Positions 54,730 through 63,554 of a stretch of 64,000 nucleotides of DNA are shown here, in pieces. The stretch lies in the NCBI GenBank assembly GCA_013822685.1, contig PNKV01000014.1, positions 1 to 64,000 on the forward strand, written 5' to 3'. Every line of letters begins with the position of its first letter. Position 1 is the stretch's first letter. The position numbers and the translations under genes were made by a program. The notes beneath the pieces were generated by a model. It did not search any database, was not told the origin of the DNA, and saw only the letters and a list, made by a program, of their open reading frames with translations. The DNA comes from Leptothrix sp. (in: b-proteobacteria) (lineage in GTDB: Bacteria > Pseudomonadota > Gammaproteobacteria > Burkholderiales > Burkholderiaceae_C).

Positions 54730-55944
54730 ATGGATTGTAGAGAGCCCACGCCCCCCACGTCGAACCGATCACCTCGGCTGCGGGATGCCGCGCCGGCCAA
54801 AGCCCCATACAGGGGGCGCGGGAGCGACCAGGCGGGCGACACCTTGGCCGCGCCGACGATGTGGGCCGCCACGGGTTTTGACCAGCCGGCCAACCCCGCG
54901 CGCAGTGCAACGCGCTCGGCTTTTGACGTGTGCCATGTGGGTGTGGTGTTGCGGGTGGTGCTGGGCATGCAGCTGGTGTTGGCGTTGGGCGTGGCCCACG
55001 TGGCGGCCAGCCCGGCCGATTGGCTGGTGCGTTGGTCTCAGGCCCTGGCCACGGCCTTGCCGGCCAGTTTGCTGTGGTTGGTGCTCACCTGTGCGGGGCG
55101 TTCGGTGCTCGAGCGCATGTCGCCCGCAGGCCAATGGGTCAGCGCCGCGGTGCTGGGGGCCTTGGCGGGCCTGTATGGCGAGGTGCAGTCCTCCATGCTG
55201 GATTGGTGGATGGGGGGCGCCCCGCGCAGCTGGTGGGCGGTGTGCCCAGCCATGCTCACGGGGGCCACGTTTGCTTCGGTCACCTTGGCCTGGTTGCGCC
55301 AGCGGGGCCGCAGTGAGCTGCCGGCCCAGGCGCAGGCACGCCTGGCCGAGTTGCAGGCGCGCATCCGCCCTCACTTTTTGTTCAACACCTTGAACACGGC
55401 GATTGCGCTCGTGCAGATTGAGCCCACGCGGGCAGAGGCCGTGCTGGAGGACCTGGCCGAGTTGTTCCGCCAGGCCTTGACTTCGCCGCACTTGCGTGCC
55501 TCGCTGACCGACGAAGTCGACCTGGCCCAGCGCTATCTGCGCATCGAGCAATTACGCTTTGGCGATCGACTGACCTTGCACTGGACGCTGGACCCCGCTG
55601 CCGGCGAAGCCGAAGTGCCCGCCCTGATGCTTCAGCCGCTGGTGGAGAACGCCGTCAAACATGGCGTGGAGGCCGACCCCGATGGCGGCTGGGTGCGCGT
55701 GTCCACGCATGTCAAGGCGGGCCAGGCGGTGTTGACCATCACCAACTCCATGCCGGCGCACCCACAAGCGGCGTCCACCGCTGGCCATGGCATCGCCTTG
55801 CGCAATGTGCGCCAGCGTTTGCGGCTGATGCACGATGTCGAGGCCAATTTTTCGGCGGGCGTGCACAAGGGTGAAACGGCCGAGCACGCCTCGGTCTACG
55901 TGGTGCGCGTGTCGGTGCCGCTCAAGCCTGGGATGAATGCATGA
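54730..55944 (+). CDS. algZ: LytS/AlgZ-type sensor histidine kinase
   Basis: A 404-residue kinase. After a hydrophilic N-terminus come about four membrane helices (75-200) and then the His_kinase/LytS module: [23 protein letters not shown] with the phosphorylated His in RPHFLFN. The ATPase part has [15 protein letters not shown] and [13 protein letters not shown]. AlgZ/FimS pairs with AlgR in controlling alginate or twitching in Pseudomonas; targets here are unknown. The start at 54730 is likely because the longer frame overlaps the argH start. Its stop overlaps algR. Confidence 0.85.
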   Translation: MDCREPTPPTSNRSPRLRDAAPAKAPYRGRGSDQAGDTLAAPTMWAATGFDQPANPARSATRSAFDVCHVGVVLRVVLGMQLVLALGVAHVAASPADWLVRWSQALATALPASLLWLVLTCAGRSVLERMSPAGQWVSAAVLGALAGLYGEVQSSMLDWWMGGAPRSWWAVCPAMLTGATFASVTLAWLRQRGRSELPAQAQARLAELQARIRPHFLFNTLNTAIALVQIEPTRAEAVLEDLAELFRQALTSPHLRASLTDEVDLAQRYLRIEQLRFGDRLTLHWTLDPAAGEAEVPALMLQPLVENAVKHGVEADPDGGWVRVSTHVKAGQAVLTITNSMPAHPQAASTAGHGIALRNVRQRLRLMHDVEANFSAGVHKGETAEHASVYVVRVSVPLKPGMNA

Positions 55945-56720
55945 TGGCGAACGACGCTTTGCGGGTCATGGTGGTGGACGACGAGCAACTGGCGCGCTTG
56001 CGCATGAAGACGCTGTTGTCGCAATCGGACTGCCCTAACGAAGTGGTGGCCGAAGCGGGCGATGCCCGGCAGGCATTGGCGGTGTTCAGCCCGACCGACG
56101 GCGCGGCGGCCCCCATGGTCGACCTGGTCTTGCTCGACATCCAGATGCCGGGCCCGGATGGCCTGCGCCTGGCCGAACGGCTGCGCTCCTTGCCCAATCC
56201 GCCTGCCGTGGTGTTCGTGACCGCGCACGCAGGCCATGCCTTGCAGGCTTTTGAGCTAGAGGCGCTGGATTACCTGACCAAGCCGGTGCGGCTAGACCGC
56301 TTGAACGCGGCGCTGGCGCGGTGCGTCAAACGCAAGCCCTCGGCTGCCACGCCCGTCGTGCCCGAGCAGATCGAAGAGCCTACGTTGGTGGCGCAAGACC
56401 GGGGTCGCCTGGTGCGGGTGCCGGCCTCACAAGTCATCTACCTGAAGGCGGAACTGAAATACGTGACTCTGCGCACGGCCGAGCACAGCCATGTGCTGGA
56501 TCAATCGCTGACGGAGCTGGAAGGCCAACTGGGGGACAAGTTCGTGCGCGTGCACCGCAATGCGCTGGTGGCACGCTCGGCGATGAAGGCGCTGGAGCGC
56601 CGTGCCGATGACGAAGAGGGCGGCGAGACCTGGGCGGTGCAGGTGCAGCCCACCGGCGAGTGGCTGGCCGTGTCGAGGCGACAGGTGGCCACGGTGCGCG
56701 AAGTGATGGCAGGGCGCTGA
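55941..56720 (+). CDS. algR: LytTR response regulator AlgR-like
   Basis: A 259-residue regulator. The receiver (1-125) has Asp13/Asp14 in VMVVDDEQLARLRM, phospho-Asp66 in LVLLDIQMPGPDG, and the switch lysine in YLTKPVRL. The LytTR DNA-binding domain (about 150-255) includes VPASQVIYLKAELKYVTLRT and GDKFVRVHRNALVAR. It is translationally coupled to the kinase gene (ATGATG over the stop). It binds direct repeats in promoters by the LytTR fold. The pilus genes at 31-38 kb are candidate targets by analogy with Pseudomonas only. Confidence 0.88.
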   Translation: MMANDALRVMVVDDEQLARLRMKTLLSQSDCPNEVVAEAGDARQALAVFSPTDGAAAPMVDLVLLDIQMPGPDGLRLAERLRSLPNPPAVVFVTAHAGHALQAFELEALDYLTKPVRLDRLNAALARCVKRKPSAATPVVPEQIEEPTLVAQDRGRLVRVPASQVIYLKAELKYVTLRTAEHSHVLDQSLTELEGQLGDKFVRVHRNALVARSAMKALERRADDEEGGETWAVQVQPTGEWLAVSRRQVATVREVMAGR

Positions 56721-56744
56721 ACAGCGCGCCCTTGCAAACCGGGT

Positions 56745-57413
56745 TCAGAAGCCCAAGCTGGCCAGCAAGTCGTCGACTTCGCCTTGGTTGTTGACGACGT
56801 CGGTGCGGCTTTGACCGTCCACCACCGGCCCGCTCAAGGAGGGTTCGATGTGTTGGTTGGCTGTCATGGCCACTTCGGCCTTGTGGGCCAACTCGGGCGG
56901 GGCGGCTTGCATCAGCACGCCAGCCAGTTGCTTTTCCAGGTCAGTGGCCAGGGACACGACCTTGGCGACCACCTGACCCGTCAGGTCATGGAAGTCCTGC
57001 GCCATCATGATGTCGGTCAGGTGCCCATCAACGCGCTGCGTGACGGTTTCCACGTCTTCCACAAAGTTCATCACGGCACCGCTGGCCACGGCCTTGACGG
57101 GGTCGGCCACCAGCAACTGGGCCAGCTTGCGCGTTTCCGCCACGATGTGGGCCTGATCAGCCTTGGCTTCGTCGACCAGGTTCAGCACCTTCTCGGCGGC
57201 GGCGGCGGTCTTGGTGGCGATGTAGCTCAGGCGGCTGCGCGCATCCGGCAGGTTGTTGACCGAGTCGGTCAGCCTTGGCAGCACGCCCAACTGGTTGAGC
57301 GTGTCGTGCAATTGTCGTGTCAGCGTGCCCAGCTGCTGAAAGATTTCCGGCGAAGCGGCTGCAGCTGAAGCCGCCGGTGCCGCCATCGTGGGCAGATCAT
57401 CCATCTTCATCAT
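56745..57413 (-). CDS. cheZ: Chemotaxis phosphatase CheZ
   Basis: A 222-residue CheZ. The catalytic residues Asp143 and Gln147 lie in QDFHDLTGQVVAKVV, numbered as in E. coli. A long four-helix bundle region precedes it, and the CheY-binding C-terminus GEVDDLLASLGF is intact. It speeds dephosphorylation of CheY-P. The start at 57413 has AGGGGGAA upstream; the longer frame runs into cheY. cheY ends 13 bases upstream. Confidence 0.93.
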   Translation of the reverse strand: MMKMDDLPTMAAPAASAAAASPEIFQQLGTLTRQLHDTLNQLGVLPRLTDSVNNLPDARSRLSYIATKTAAAAEKVLNLVDEAKADQAHIVAETRKLAQLLVADPVKAVASGAVMNFVEDVETVTQRVDGHLTDIMMAQDFHDLTGQVVAKVVSLATDLEKQLAGVLMQAAPPELAHKAEVAMTANQHIEPSLSGPVVDGQSRTDVVNNQGEVDDLLASLGF

Positions 57414-57426
57414 CGGTTCCCCCTGC

Positions 57427-57828
57427 TCAGGCCGCGGCCGTGAGTTTTTGCATGATTTTTTGCACCTTCTCTTCCAGCGTCGCCTTGGTGAAGGGCTTGA
57501 CGATGTAACCCGCCGCACCGGTCTGGGCAGCCAGCACGATGTCTTCCTTGCGGGCTTCGGCGGTGACCATCAGCACTGGCAGGTGCTTGAGCGTGTCGTC
57601 CGCCTTGATGGCCTTGAGCAGGTCAAAGCCATTCATGTTGGGCATGTTGATGTCGCTGACCACGAAATCGTATTTGCCGTTCTTGAGCATGTTCAAGGCC
57701 ACGGCGCCGTCTTCGGCTTCCTCGGCGTTGTTGTAGCCAATTTCCTTGAGCAAACCTCGGACGATGCGGCGCATCGTGGAAAAGTCGTCAACGATCAGGA
57801 ATTTCATGTCGGGGGAGGGATTGCTCAT
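57427..57828 (-). CDS. cheY: Chemotaxis response regulator CheY
   Basis: A 133-residue single receiver. Asp14/Asp15 in [15 protein letters not shown], Asp59 in [14 protein letters not shown], Thr89 in VLMVTAEA and Lys111 in YIVKPF are all present, as in enteric CheY. Phosphorylated CheY binds FliM and reverses the flagellar motor. An AAGGACGAGCC site sets the start at 57828. A sigma-28-like promoter at 57890-57916 lies about 60 bases upstream, so cheY-cheZ can be transcribed independently of motAB. Confidence 0.96.
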   Translation of the reverse strand: MSNPSPDMKFLIVDDFSTMRRIVRGLLKEIGYNNAEEAEDGAVALNMLKNGKYDFVVSDINMPNMNGFDLLKAIKADDTLKHLPVLMVTAEARKEDIVLAAQTGAAGYIVKPFTKATLEEKVQKIMQKLTAAA

Positions 57829-57889
57829 GGCTCGTCCTTGATTCAATCGTTAGAGACCCTGAGTGGCCTCCGCGAGGTGTTCACAGCCG

Positions 57890-57916
57890 TTATCGGCGTT
57901 CGGTAGGGAGGCTTGA
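57890..57916 (-). promoter_or_regulatory. Candidate sigma-28 (FliA) promoter of cheYZ
   Basis: On the minus strand TCAAG, 14 bases, GCCGATAA: an exact match to the -10 consensus of flagellar sigma-28 and a good -35. It overlaps the last codons of motB and places transcription start about 55 bases before cheY. Confidence 0.65.
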
Positions 57917-58858
57917 GGCCTTTATGGGGCTGGCCAAGTCGGGGAGGGCGTCGGCGGCTTCTTCGTCCACCTGGCCTGATTCAACCTTGGCTGCCTGGAA
58001 GAAGCGGTCTTCGGCCTCGCGGTTCATCACCACGATGCTGATGCGCCGGTTCAGGGGGCTTTCAGGGTCGTCTTTTTCATAGAGCAGGCTGGCGGCCAGG
58101 CCCTGCATGCGCAGCACCTTGTCGCCCGGCAATCCGCCCGCGATCAGCTCGCGGCGGGAGGCGTTGGCTCGGTCGGCCGACAGTTCCCAGTTGCTGTAGC
58201 CGCGCTCGCCCGCGCTGAAGGGCTTGGCGTCCGTGTGGCCTTCGATGGTCAGGCGGTTGGGCACCACCGACAGGACCGCGCCAATGGACTGCAGGATGTC
58301 CTGCATGTAGCCCTTGACCTCGGCTCTGCCGCTGTCGAACATGGGTCGGCTCTGGTCGTCCACGATCTGGATGCGCAAGCCCTCGGCGGTCAGGTCCAGC
58401 CGGATCTGTGATTTGTACTGGGCCAGGCGCGAGTCGTTGGCGATGATCTCTTCCATCTTCTGTTTGAGTGCGGCCAACTGGGCGCGCTCGGCCATGGCCT
58501 GTTCGGCCTTGATGGCTTTCTTGCGCGCCTTGACCTCGGCGGTTTCCGAGGCGCCTTTCTTGAGCTGCCCCACGCTTTCGGCCAGGTTGTTGCCGCCGCC
58601 CTTGATGATCGAGGTGGCATCGCCCGCGCCGGAGCCGCCAAACATGGCCACCTTCAGCGGCGAGTTGAAGTAATCGGCAATGCCCTTCTTGTCGCCCTCG
58701 GTGGTCGAGCCAAGCAACCACATCAGCAGGAAGAAGGCCATCATGGCCGTCACGAAGTCGGCATAGGCAATCTTCCAGGCGCCACCGTGAACAGCGTGGC
58801 CGCCCTTCTTGACGCGCTTGATGATGATCGGCTGGACTTTTTTGGAATCACCGGCCAT
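57890..58858 (-). CDS. motB: Flagellar motor stator protein MotB
   Basis: A 322-residue stator subunit. The single helix with the proton-carrying aspartate is GGAWKIAYADFVTAMMAFFLLMWLLG. A plug and linker follow. The OmpA-like peptidoglycan-binding domain (about 180-290) has RLTIEGHTDAKPF and NWELSADRANASRRELI. A charged tail ends the protein. It anchors MotA4MotB2 units to the wall. It starts 33 bases after motA, so the two are co-transcribed. Confidence 0.95.
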   Translation of the reverse strand: MAGDSKKVQPIIIKRVKKGGHAVHGGAWKIAYADFVTAMMAFFLLMWLLGSTTEGDKKGIADYFNSPLKVAMFGGSGAGDATSIIKGGGNNLAESVGQLKKGASETAEVKARKKAIKAEQAMAERAQLAALKQKMEEIIANDSRLAQYKSQIRLDLTAEGLRIQIVDDQSRPMFDSGRAEVKGYMQDILQSIGAVLSVVPNRLTIEGHTDAKPFSAGERGYSNWELSADRANASRRELIAGGLPGDKVLRMQGLAASLLYEKDDPESPLNRRISIVVMNREAEDRFFQAAKVESGQVDEEAADALPDLASPIKASSLPTERR

Positions 58859-58891
58859 GAGCGGTCTCCGCGAGGTTCGTCATGGCGTGGG

Positions 58892-59752
58892 TCACTTCTT
58901 GCCCTTGACGTGGTTTTCAAGCTCGGCGAAGGTGGGGCGCTCGGTGGAGTACAGCACCTTGCGGCCAAACTCGATGGCCACTTGCGGCGCGTAGCCCTGC
59001 ATGCTGGCCAGCAGCACGGTCTTGACCACGTTGAATTCCTTGGTGCCTTCGTCGAGCTTTTGCTCCATCAGGCCGCCCAGCGGTTCGACCACGCCATAGG
59101 CCAGCAAGATGCCCAGGAAGGTGCCGACCAGGGCCGAGCCGATCATGCCGCCCAGGATGGCGGGCGGCTGGCCCACCGAGCCCATGGTGTTCACCACGCC
59201 CAGCACGGCGGCCACGATCCCGAAGGCGGGCAGGGCGCCGGCCAGGCGGGCCACTGCGGCCACGGCCGAATGGCCTTCGTGGTGGTGGGTGTCGATCTCG
59301 TTGTCCATCAGGCTTTCGATCTCGTGGGCATTGAGGTTGCCCGAGACCATCATGCGCAGGTAGTCGGTGATGAACTCGACCACGTGGTGGTCGCTGCCCA
59401 TGGTGGGGTACTTCTTGAACAGGGCCGAGTTGTGCGGGTCTTCGACGTCCTTTTCAATGGACATCAGGCCTTCCTTGCGCACCTTCTGCAAGATCTCGTA
59501 CATCATGGCCATCAGCTCCATGTAGCGCGCCTTGGTGTACTTGGAGTTCTTGAGCAGCGGTCCGAAATTGGCCAGCACGGCCTTGATCGTCTTGGGCTGG
59601 TTGTTGACCACGAAGGCGCCCAGGGCACCGCCCAGAATGGCCATCATTTCCGTGGGCAATGCGTGGATGATCACGCTCATGTTGCCGCCGTGAAGGATGT
59701 ATGCACCAAAGATGCAGCCTAGGGCAACAACGTAACCAATGAGAACGAACAT
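58892..59752 (-). CDS. motA: Flagellar motor stator protein MotA
   Basis: A 286-residue, four-helix protein. The N-terminus MFVLIGYVVALGCIFGAYILHGG and helices 3-4 (FGIVAAVLGVVNTMGSV, GSALVGTFLGILLAYGVVEPLGG) match MotA, with the conserved prolines of the proton path. The cytoplasmic loop contains the charged residues that contact FliG. I place the start at 59752; a frame from 59791 lacks a ribosome-binding site and would begin at the predicted transcription start. motB follows. Confidence 0.95.
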   Translation of the reverse strand: MFVLIGYVVALGCIFGAYILHGGNMSVIIHALPTEMMAILGGALGAFVVNNQPKTIKAVLANFGPLLKNSKYTKARYMELMAMMYEILQKVRKEGLMSIEKDVEDPHNSALFKKYPTMGSDHHVVEFITDYLRMMVSGNLNAHEIESLMDNEIDTHHHEGHSAVAAVARLAGALPAFGIVAAVLGVVNTMGSVGQPPAILGGMIGSALVGTFLGILLAYGVVEPLGGLMEQKLDEGTKEFNVVKTVLLASMQGYAPQVAIEFGRKVLYSTERPTFAELENHVKGKK

Positions 59753-59797
59753 GGTGATGGATGGTGGGTCGAGCCCCAGGGGTGAGGCCATGACACA

Positions 59798-59824
59798 TCT
59801 TCGGTCAGGGGTGGATTTTCTAAA
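59798..59824 (-). promoter_or_regulatory. Weak sigma-28-like promoter before motA
   Basis: Minus strand TTTAG, 14 bases, ACCGAAGA: five of eight matches to the sigma-28 -10 box. Position suits motAB. The match is weak by itself; its interest comes from the clear site before cheY. Confidence 0.35.
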
Positions 59825-59865
59825 CCGTGAACAACACGACGAGCACCGCTTTTTTCATGCCGCAG

Positions 59866-59895
59866 AAAAAAGCGGGCCCGATTGGGGGCCCGCTA
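59866..59895 (-). terminator. Rho-independent terminator after flhDC
   Basis: Minus strand AGCGGGCCC then GGGCCCGCTT with six Ts, about 120 bases past the flhC stop. It separates flhDC from motAB, which therefore need their own promoter. Confidence 0.88.
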
Positions 59896-60013
59896 AAAGC
59901 ACTCATCGTGCTAGGAGGAGACAAGCAAGGACGTTTCGTTTCCAACCCGTCCACCAGTTCTATCGGCAGCGCGGGTTCAGGCTTGAGCCCAGCTGGCGTG
60001 CGGACTTCACGAA

Positions 60014-60550
60014 TCAATGCATGTGCAGGGCACCAGCGGCCTTGCCCTTGCCAGCGCGGGCGGGCGGGTTGCACAGGCCACAGGTGAAGTGGCGGGCGAT
60101 TTCATGGGGGTGGGTCACGTAAGAGCCACCGCACTTGTTGCATTTGGTCAGGCTGAGCATGCCGTTGTCGATGAACTTGACCAGGCGCCAGGCGCGGGTC
60201 ACGGACAACAGGGGCTCCAGGCCTTGGGACTGGGTTTGCTCCAGGTACAGCTGGTAAGCCTTGATGACGACATCGATCTCGTCGATCTCGGAAGACTTGT
60301 TCAGATACTCGTGGATGTTGAGGAACAAGCTGGCGTGGATGTTGGGCTGCCAGGTCATGAACCAGTCGGTCGAGAAAGGCAGTTGGCCCTTGGAAGGCGA
60401 CTTGCCGGACACTTCCTTGTACAGGCGCAGCAGGCGCTCGTAAGAGATGTCGGTCTCCGACTCCAACACTTGCAGGCGGGCGCCCAAGCCGATCAAGGTG
60501 ACAGCGCGTTCGATTTGCTTGGCTTCGGTCAACAGGCTCTTGGTGCGCAT
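60014..60550 (-). CDS. flhC: Flagellar master regulator FlhC
   Basis: A 178-residue subunit of the FlhD4C2 activator. The family N-terminus MRTKSLLTEAKQIERAVTLIGLGARLQVLESET is followed by DWFMTWQPNIHASLF. The zinc site is CNKCGGSYVTH with CGLCNPP. It binds class II flagellar promoters with FlhD. The start at 60550 gives standard length. It lies 52 bases after flhD, forming the flhDC operon. Confidence 0.97.
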   Translation of the reverse strand: MRTKSLLTEAKQIERAVTLIGLGARLQVLESETDISYERLLRLYKEVSGKSPSKGQLPFSTDWFMTWQPNIHASLFLNIHEYLNKSSEIDEIDVVIKAYQLYLEQTQSQGLEPLLSVTRAWRLVKFIDNGMLSLTKCNKCGGSYVTHPHEIARHFTCGLCNPPARAGKGKAAGALHMH

Positions 60551-60602
60551 GGTGTGGCTTTCGGGAAGTGTGGAAATCAAAGAACGAGAAGAATCAAAAA
60601 GC

Positions 60603-60923
60603 TCAGGCGGCTTCTTGGTGGCGGCCGGCCATCAGGATGTTGGCGTGCAGGCGGGTCACGTCGCTGGAGCCAGACTTGCCGTGGTTGGTCAGCAGGGTCC
60701 AGACCAGGTCATCGTCAACACGCATGCGGCACAGCAGGGTGTTGCTGGAGGCGATCTTGAGCACTTGAGCAGGCGACAGCATGGAGATCATGTCGGCGGC
60801 TTCTTCCGACATGCCCAGGCGGAACAAGGCTTGTTCGCGGTCGGCGCGGATCAGGCTCTGGGCCAGCATCAGGTACGACAAGTTGGTTTCGCGAATTTCC
60901 ATCAGGATTTGGTCGGCGTTCAT
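60603..60923 (-). CDS. flhD: Flagellar master regulator FlhD
   Basis: A 106-residue protein with the family core ETNLSYLMLAQSLIRADREQALFRLGMSEEAADMI and a single cysteine in NTLLCRMRVDDD, as in other FlhDs. With FlhC it turns on flagellar genes. The start at 60923 (MNADQILMEIR) has CGGAG upstream; the longer frame includes 120 spurious residues. The 266-base region upstream, out to the desaturase stop at 61190, should hold the class I promoter. Confidence 0.96.
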   Translation of the reverse strand: MNADQILMEIRETNLSYLMLAQSLIRADREQALFRLGMSEEAADMISMLSPAQVLKIASSNTLLCRMRVDDDLVWTLLTNHGKSGSSDVTRLHANILMAGRHQEAA

Positions 60924-61121
60924 GTGGGGCTCCGGGGGTGTCTTGCTTCGGTGGGGGTGGGTGACTTGCGTCTCACCATGGAATGGATTCTGCGCAGTCA
61001 CCTGGGATAACTGAATAGGGTGGCCGCTGTAAGGCGCGTCGGGTCCGCGCTGCCTGTCGTGTAGGAAGAAACCTGACAAAGCGGTTTTGTCGGCCGCAGT
61101 AACAGGCCAAAACCCATGCAG

Positions 61122-61145
61122 AAAAAAGCCCGGCAATGCCGGGCC
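61122..61145 (-). terminator. Rho-independent terminator of the desaturase operon
   Basis: Minus strand GCCCGGC ATT GCCGGGC followed by six Ts, 44 bases past the stop of the 61190 desaturase gene. Confidence 0.9.
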
Positions 61146-61189
61146 AGTCTCACGATGTGAACGCCGGGAAGCCCCCGGCGTGCGCTGCA

Positions 61190-62377
61190 TCACGAAGGGG
61201 CGTGAGCGGGCGCTTCTCCCGCGGTGGCCGGCCGCGACATCGGGCTTTGGCCGCCCGGAAAACTGTGGCGAAGCACCCGCCACAGCACCGTCGGGAACTG
61301 CCTGGCCAGGCTACCGGTGTTGTAGGGCACGCCATACCTCGCACAGATCTCGCGCACGCGGGGCGCGAACTGGCCGTAGCGGCGCGAGGGCAGGTCCGGG
61401 AACAGGTGGTGTTCGATCTGGTGGCTCAGGTGCCCGGTCATGAAATTGAAGACCTTGCCCCCACTGATGTTGGCCGAGCCCAGGCACTGGCGCAGGTAGT
61501 ACTGCCCCTTGGTTTCTGCCTTCAGGTCCACCGGGTCAAAGGTGTGGATCTGGTCGGTGAAATGCCCGCAAAAAATCGTCACAAAGGTCCACAGATTGCG
61601 GATGACATTGGCCACCAGGTGCCCCAGCAAGGAGGCGCCCAGGCCGGCCCAGAAGCCGTACCCCAGTGCCAAGCTGACGATGCCGCCCAGCAAGGGCCAC
61701 AGCATGTAATCCTTCTTGATCTGGCGCCACATCTTTGCGCGGGCGCCCGGCCACAGCCGCGCGATGTTCAGCTTGGTGGCTTCGCGGTCGTTGCGCAGTT
61801 GGTCAAAGGCCATGTTGTGGATGCCGATGGCCCACTCGAACAGCAGGGCCACGATGACCATGTAGATGGCCTGCACGGCGTGGCGTGGCTCCCAGGGCGT
61901 GTCGCTGGACAGGCGCAAGAAGCCATACCCAAAGTCGCGGTCAATGCCTTCGACGTTGGTGTAGTAGTGGTGCATGTGGTTGTGGGACTCCTTCCAGTTC
62001 TGCTGGCTGCAGATGGTGTCCCAGTCACAGGTGAGGCCTTCAAAGCGCGGGTCGTTCAGCCAGCTGTACTGGCCGTGCATCACGTTGTGCCCGAACTCCA
62101 TGTTCTCAATGCACTTGCTCAAGCCCAACAGCACCGCGCCCAGCAGCCCAATGGGCCAGCCGATGGCCGCCAGCGTCAACAAGGCGCGCCCCAGCGACTC
62201 AAGGCCTCGGATCAGATACAGCACATGGCGGATGTAGCGCGCATCGGGCTCGCCCAGGCTGGCCTTGAAATCAACGCGGACCTGGTCGATCTCGCGGGCA
62301 AAGGCCTCGAACTCCGCCGCCGTCCTCGGCCCGGGCGTGATCCGCACGGGCGGTCGACTGGCGGCGCTGAGGTTCAT
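61190..62377 (-). CDS. Membrane fatty-acid desaturase (copy 2 of tandem pair)
   Basis: A 395-residue integral membrane desaturase. The three histidine boxes are GHNVMHGQY, HNHMHHYY and LSHQIEHHLFP, with the HxxHH/QxxHH pattern of front-end or acyl-lipid desaturases. Four or so membrane helices lie around residues 60-110 and 170-260. It inserts a double bond using two di-iron-site electrons per turnover. It is a divergent paralogue of the next gene upstream (62379), whose stop codon is 1 base away. Regiospecificity is not known. Confidence 0.9.
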   Translation of the reverse strand: MNLSAASRPPVRITPGPRTAAEFEAFAREIDQVRVDFKASLGEPDARYIRHVLYLIRGLESLGRALLTLAAIGWPIGLLGAVLLGLSKCIENMEFGHNVMHGQYSWLNDPRFEGLTCDWDTICSQQNWKESHNHMHHYYTNVEGIDRDFGYGFLRLSSDTPWEPRHAVQAIYMVIVALLFEWAIGIHNMAFDQLRNDREATKLNIARLWPGARAKMWRQIKKDYMLWPLLGGIVSLALGYGFWAGLGASLLGHLVANVIRNLWTFVTIFCGHFTDQIHTFDPVDLKAETKGQYYLRQCLGSANISGGKVFNFMTGHLSHQIEHHLFPDLPSRRYGQFAPRVREICARYGVPYNTGSLARQFPTVLWRVLRHSFPGGQSPMSRPATAGEAPAHAPS

Positions 62378-62378
62378 G

Positions 62379-63530
62379 TCATGCGTTCTCGGGCACGATG
62401 GATTCGACTTCGATGTGCACGGCCTTGTGCGGGCCGCCCGGCAGGCTGTAGCGGGCCACGCGCTTGAGCACGGTCATCAACTGCCAGGCGAACTTGCCGG
62501 TGTTGTAGGGCACGCCGTACTTGGCGCACACGGCCTGCACCTTGGGCGCCATCTCGGCGTAACGGTTGGCCGGGATGTCGGGGAAGAGGTGGTGCTCGAC
62601 CTGGTGGCTGAGGTTGCCGCTCATGAAGTGCATCCACTGGCCGCCCTGGATGTTGGCCGAGCCCAGGATCTGGCGCAGGTACCACTGGCCGCGCGATTCG
62701 TTCTTGATCGATTGCTTGCTGAAGGTGTAGATGTCGTCGGTGAAGTGGCCACAGAAGATGATGGCCCAGGCCCACACATTGCGGATGATGTTGGCGGCGA
62801 AGTTGCCCACCAGCACGGCGATACCGGCATCCACCGCGTGGCCGAACGGCATGGCCAGGGCGGCGGCCAGCAAAGGCCACGCGGCGTAGTCACGCAGGAA
62901 CTGGCGCGCGAACTTCTTGCGCACCACCAGCCATTGCGGCCGAACATCCGCCCACTTGCGGCGGCCGATGACCACCTTGTCGACCTGCATGTCGTGCACG
63001 GCCACGAACCACTCGAAGTAGACCGCCAGCAAGGCCGTCAACAGCAGCTGGAAGGGGTGCAGCCAGCTCCAGCGCAGGTCGTTCGACAAGCGCAGCAGGC
63101 CATAGCCAAAGTCGCGGTCCATGCCGATGACGTTGGTGTAGGTGTGGTGCACATAGTTGTGCGCATGGCGCCATTCGGAGGCCGGGCAGGTGTTGTCCCA
63201 GTCGAAGGTGTCGCCATGGAAGCGCGGGTCGTTCATGAAGTTGTACTGGCCGTGCATCACGTTGTGGCCCAACTCCATGTTGTCCACGATCTTGGAGATG
63301 CCCAGCAGGAGCGTGCCCAGGAACCACGTGGGTGGGAACCAGCCGAACAAAAGCAGCGCGCGGCCCAACGCCTCGGTCACGCGCACCGTGCGCAGCACTT
63401 TGCGAATGTGAAGGGCATCCTGCTCGCCGACCAGCTTGCGGGTCTCGTCGCCAATGGCGTCCAGGTCGCGTTGAAAAGCGTCCATCTGCTCGATGGTCTT
63501 GGGGCCGATCTGTTTCGTGGGGTGATTCAT
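62379..63530 (-). CDS. Membrane fatty-acid desaturase (copy 1 of tandem pair)
   Basis: A 383-residue desaturase with histidine boxes GHNVMHGQY, HNYVHHTY and LSHQVEHHLFP. It shares the layout and several blocks (FGYGLLRLS, PYNTGKFA) with its tandem partner. The pair with the ferredoxin reductase upstream resembles the desaturase-reductase pairs of Pseudomonas. A GCAGGT site supports the start at 63530. Roles may be in cold or envelope-fluidity adaptation. Confidence 0.9.
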   Translation of the reverse strand: MNHPTKQIGPKTIEQMDAFQRDLDAIGDETRKLVGEQDALHIRKVLRTVRVTEALGRALLLFGWFPPTWFLGTLLLGISKIVDNMELGHNVMHGQYNFMNDPRFHGDTFDWDNTCPASEWRHAHNYVHHTYTNVIGMDRDFGYGLLRLSNDLRWSWLHPFQLLLTALLAVYFEWFVAVHDMQVDKVVIGRRKWADVRPQWLVVRKKFARQFLRDYAAWPLLAAALAMPFGHAVDAGIAVLVGNFAANIIRNVWAWAIIFCGHFTDDIYTFSKQSIKNESRGQWYLRQILGSANIQGGQWMHFMSGNLSHQVEHHLFPDIPANRYAEMAPKVQAVCAKYGVPYNTGKFAWQLMTVLKRVARYSLPGGPHKAVHIEVESIVPENA

Positions 63531-63554
63531 GGTCGTACCTGCAAGGCTCAATAA

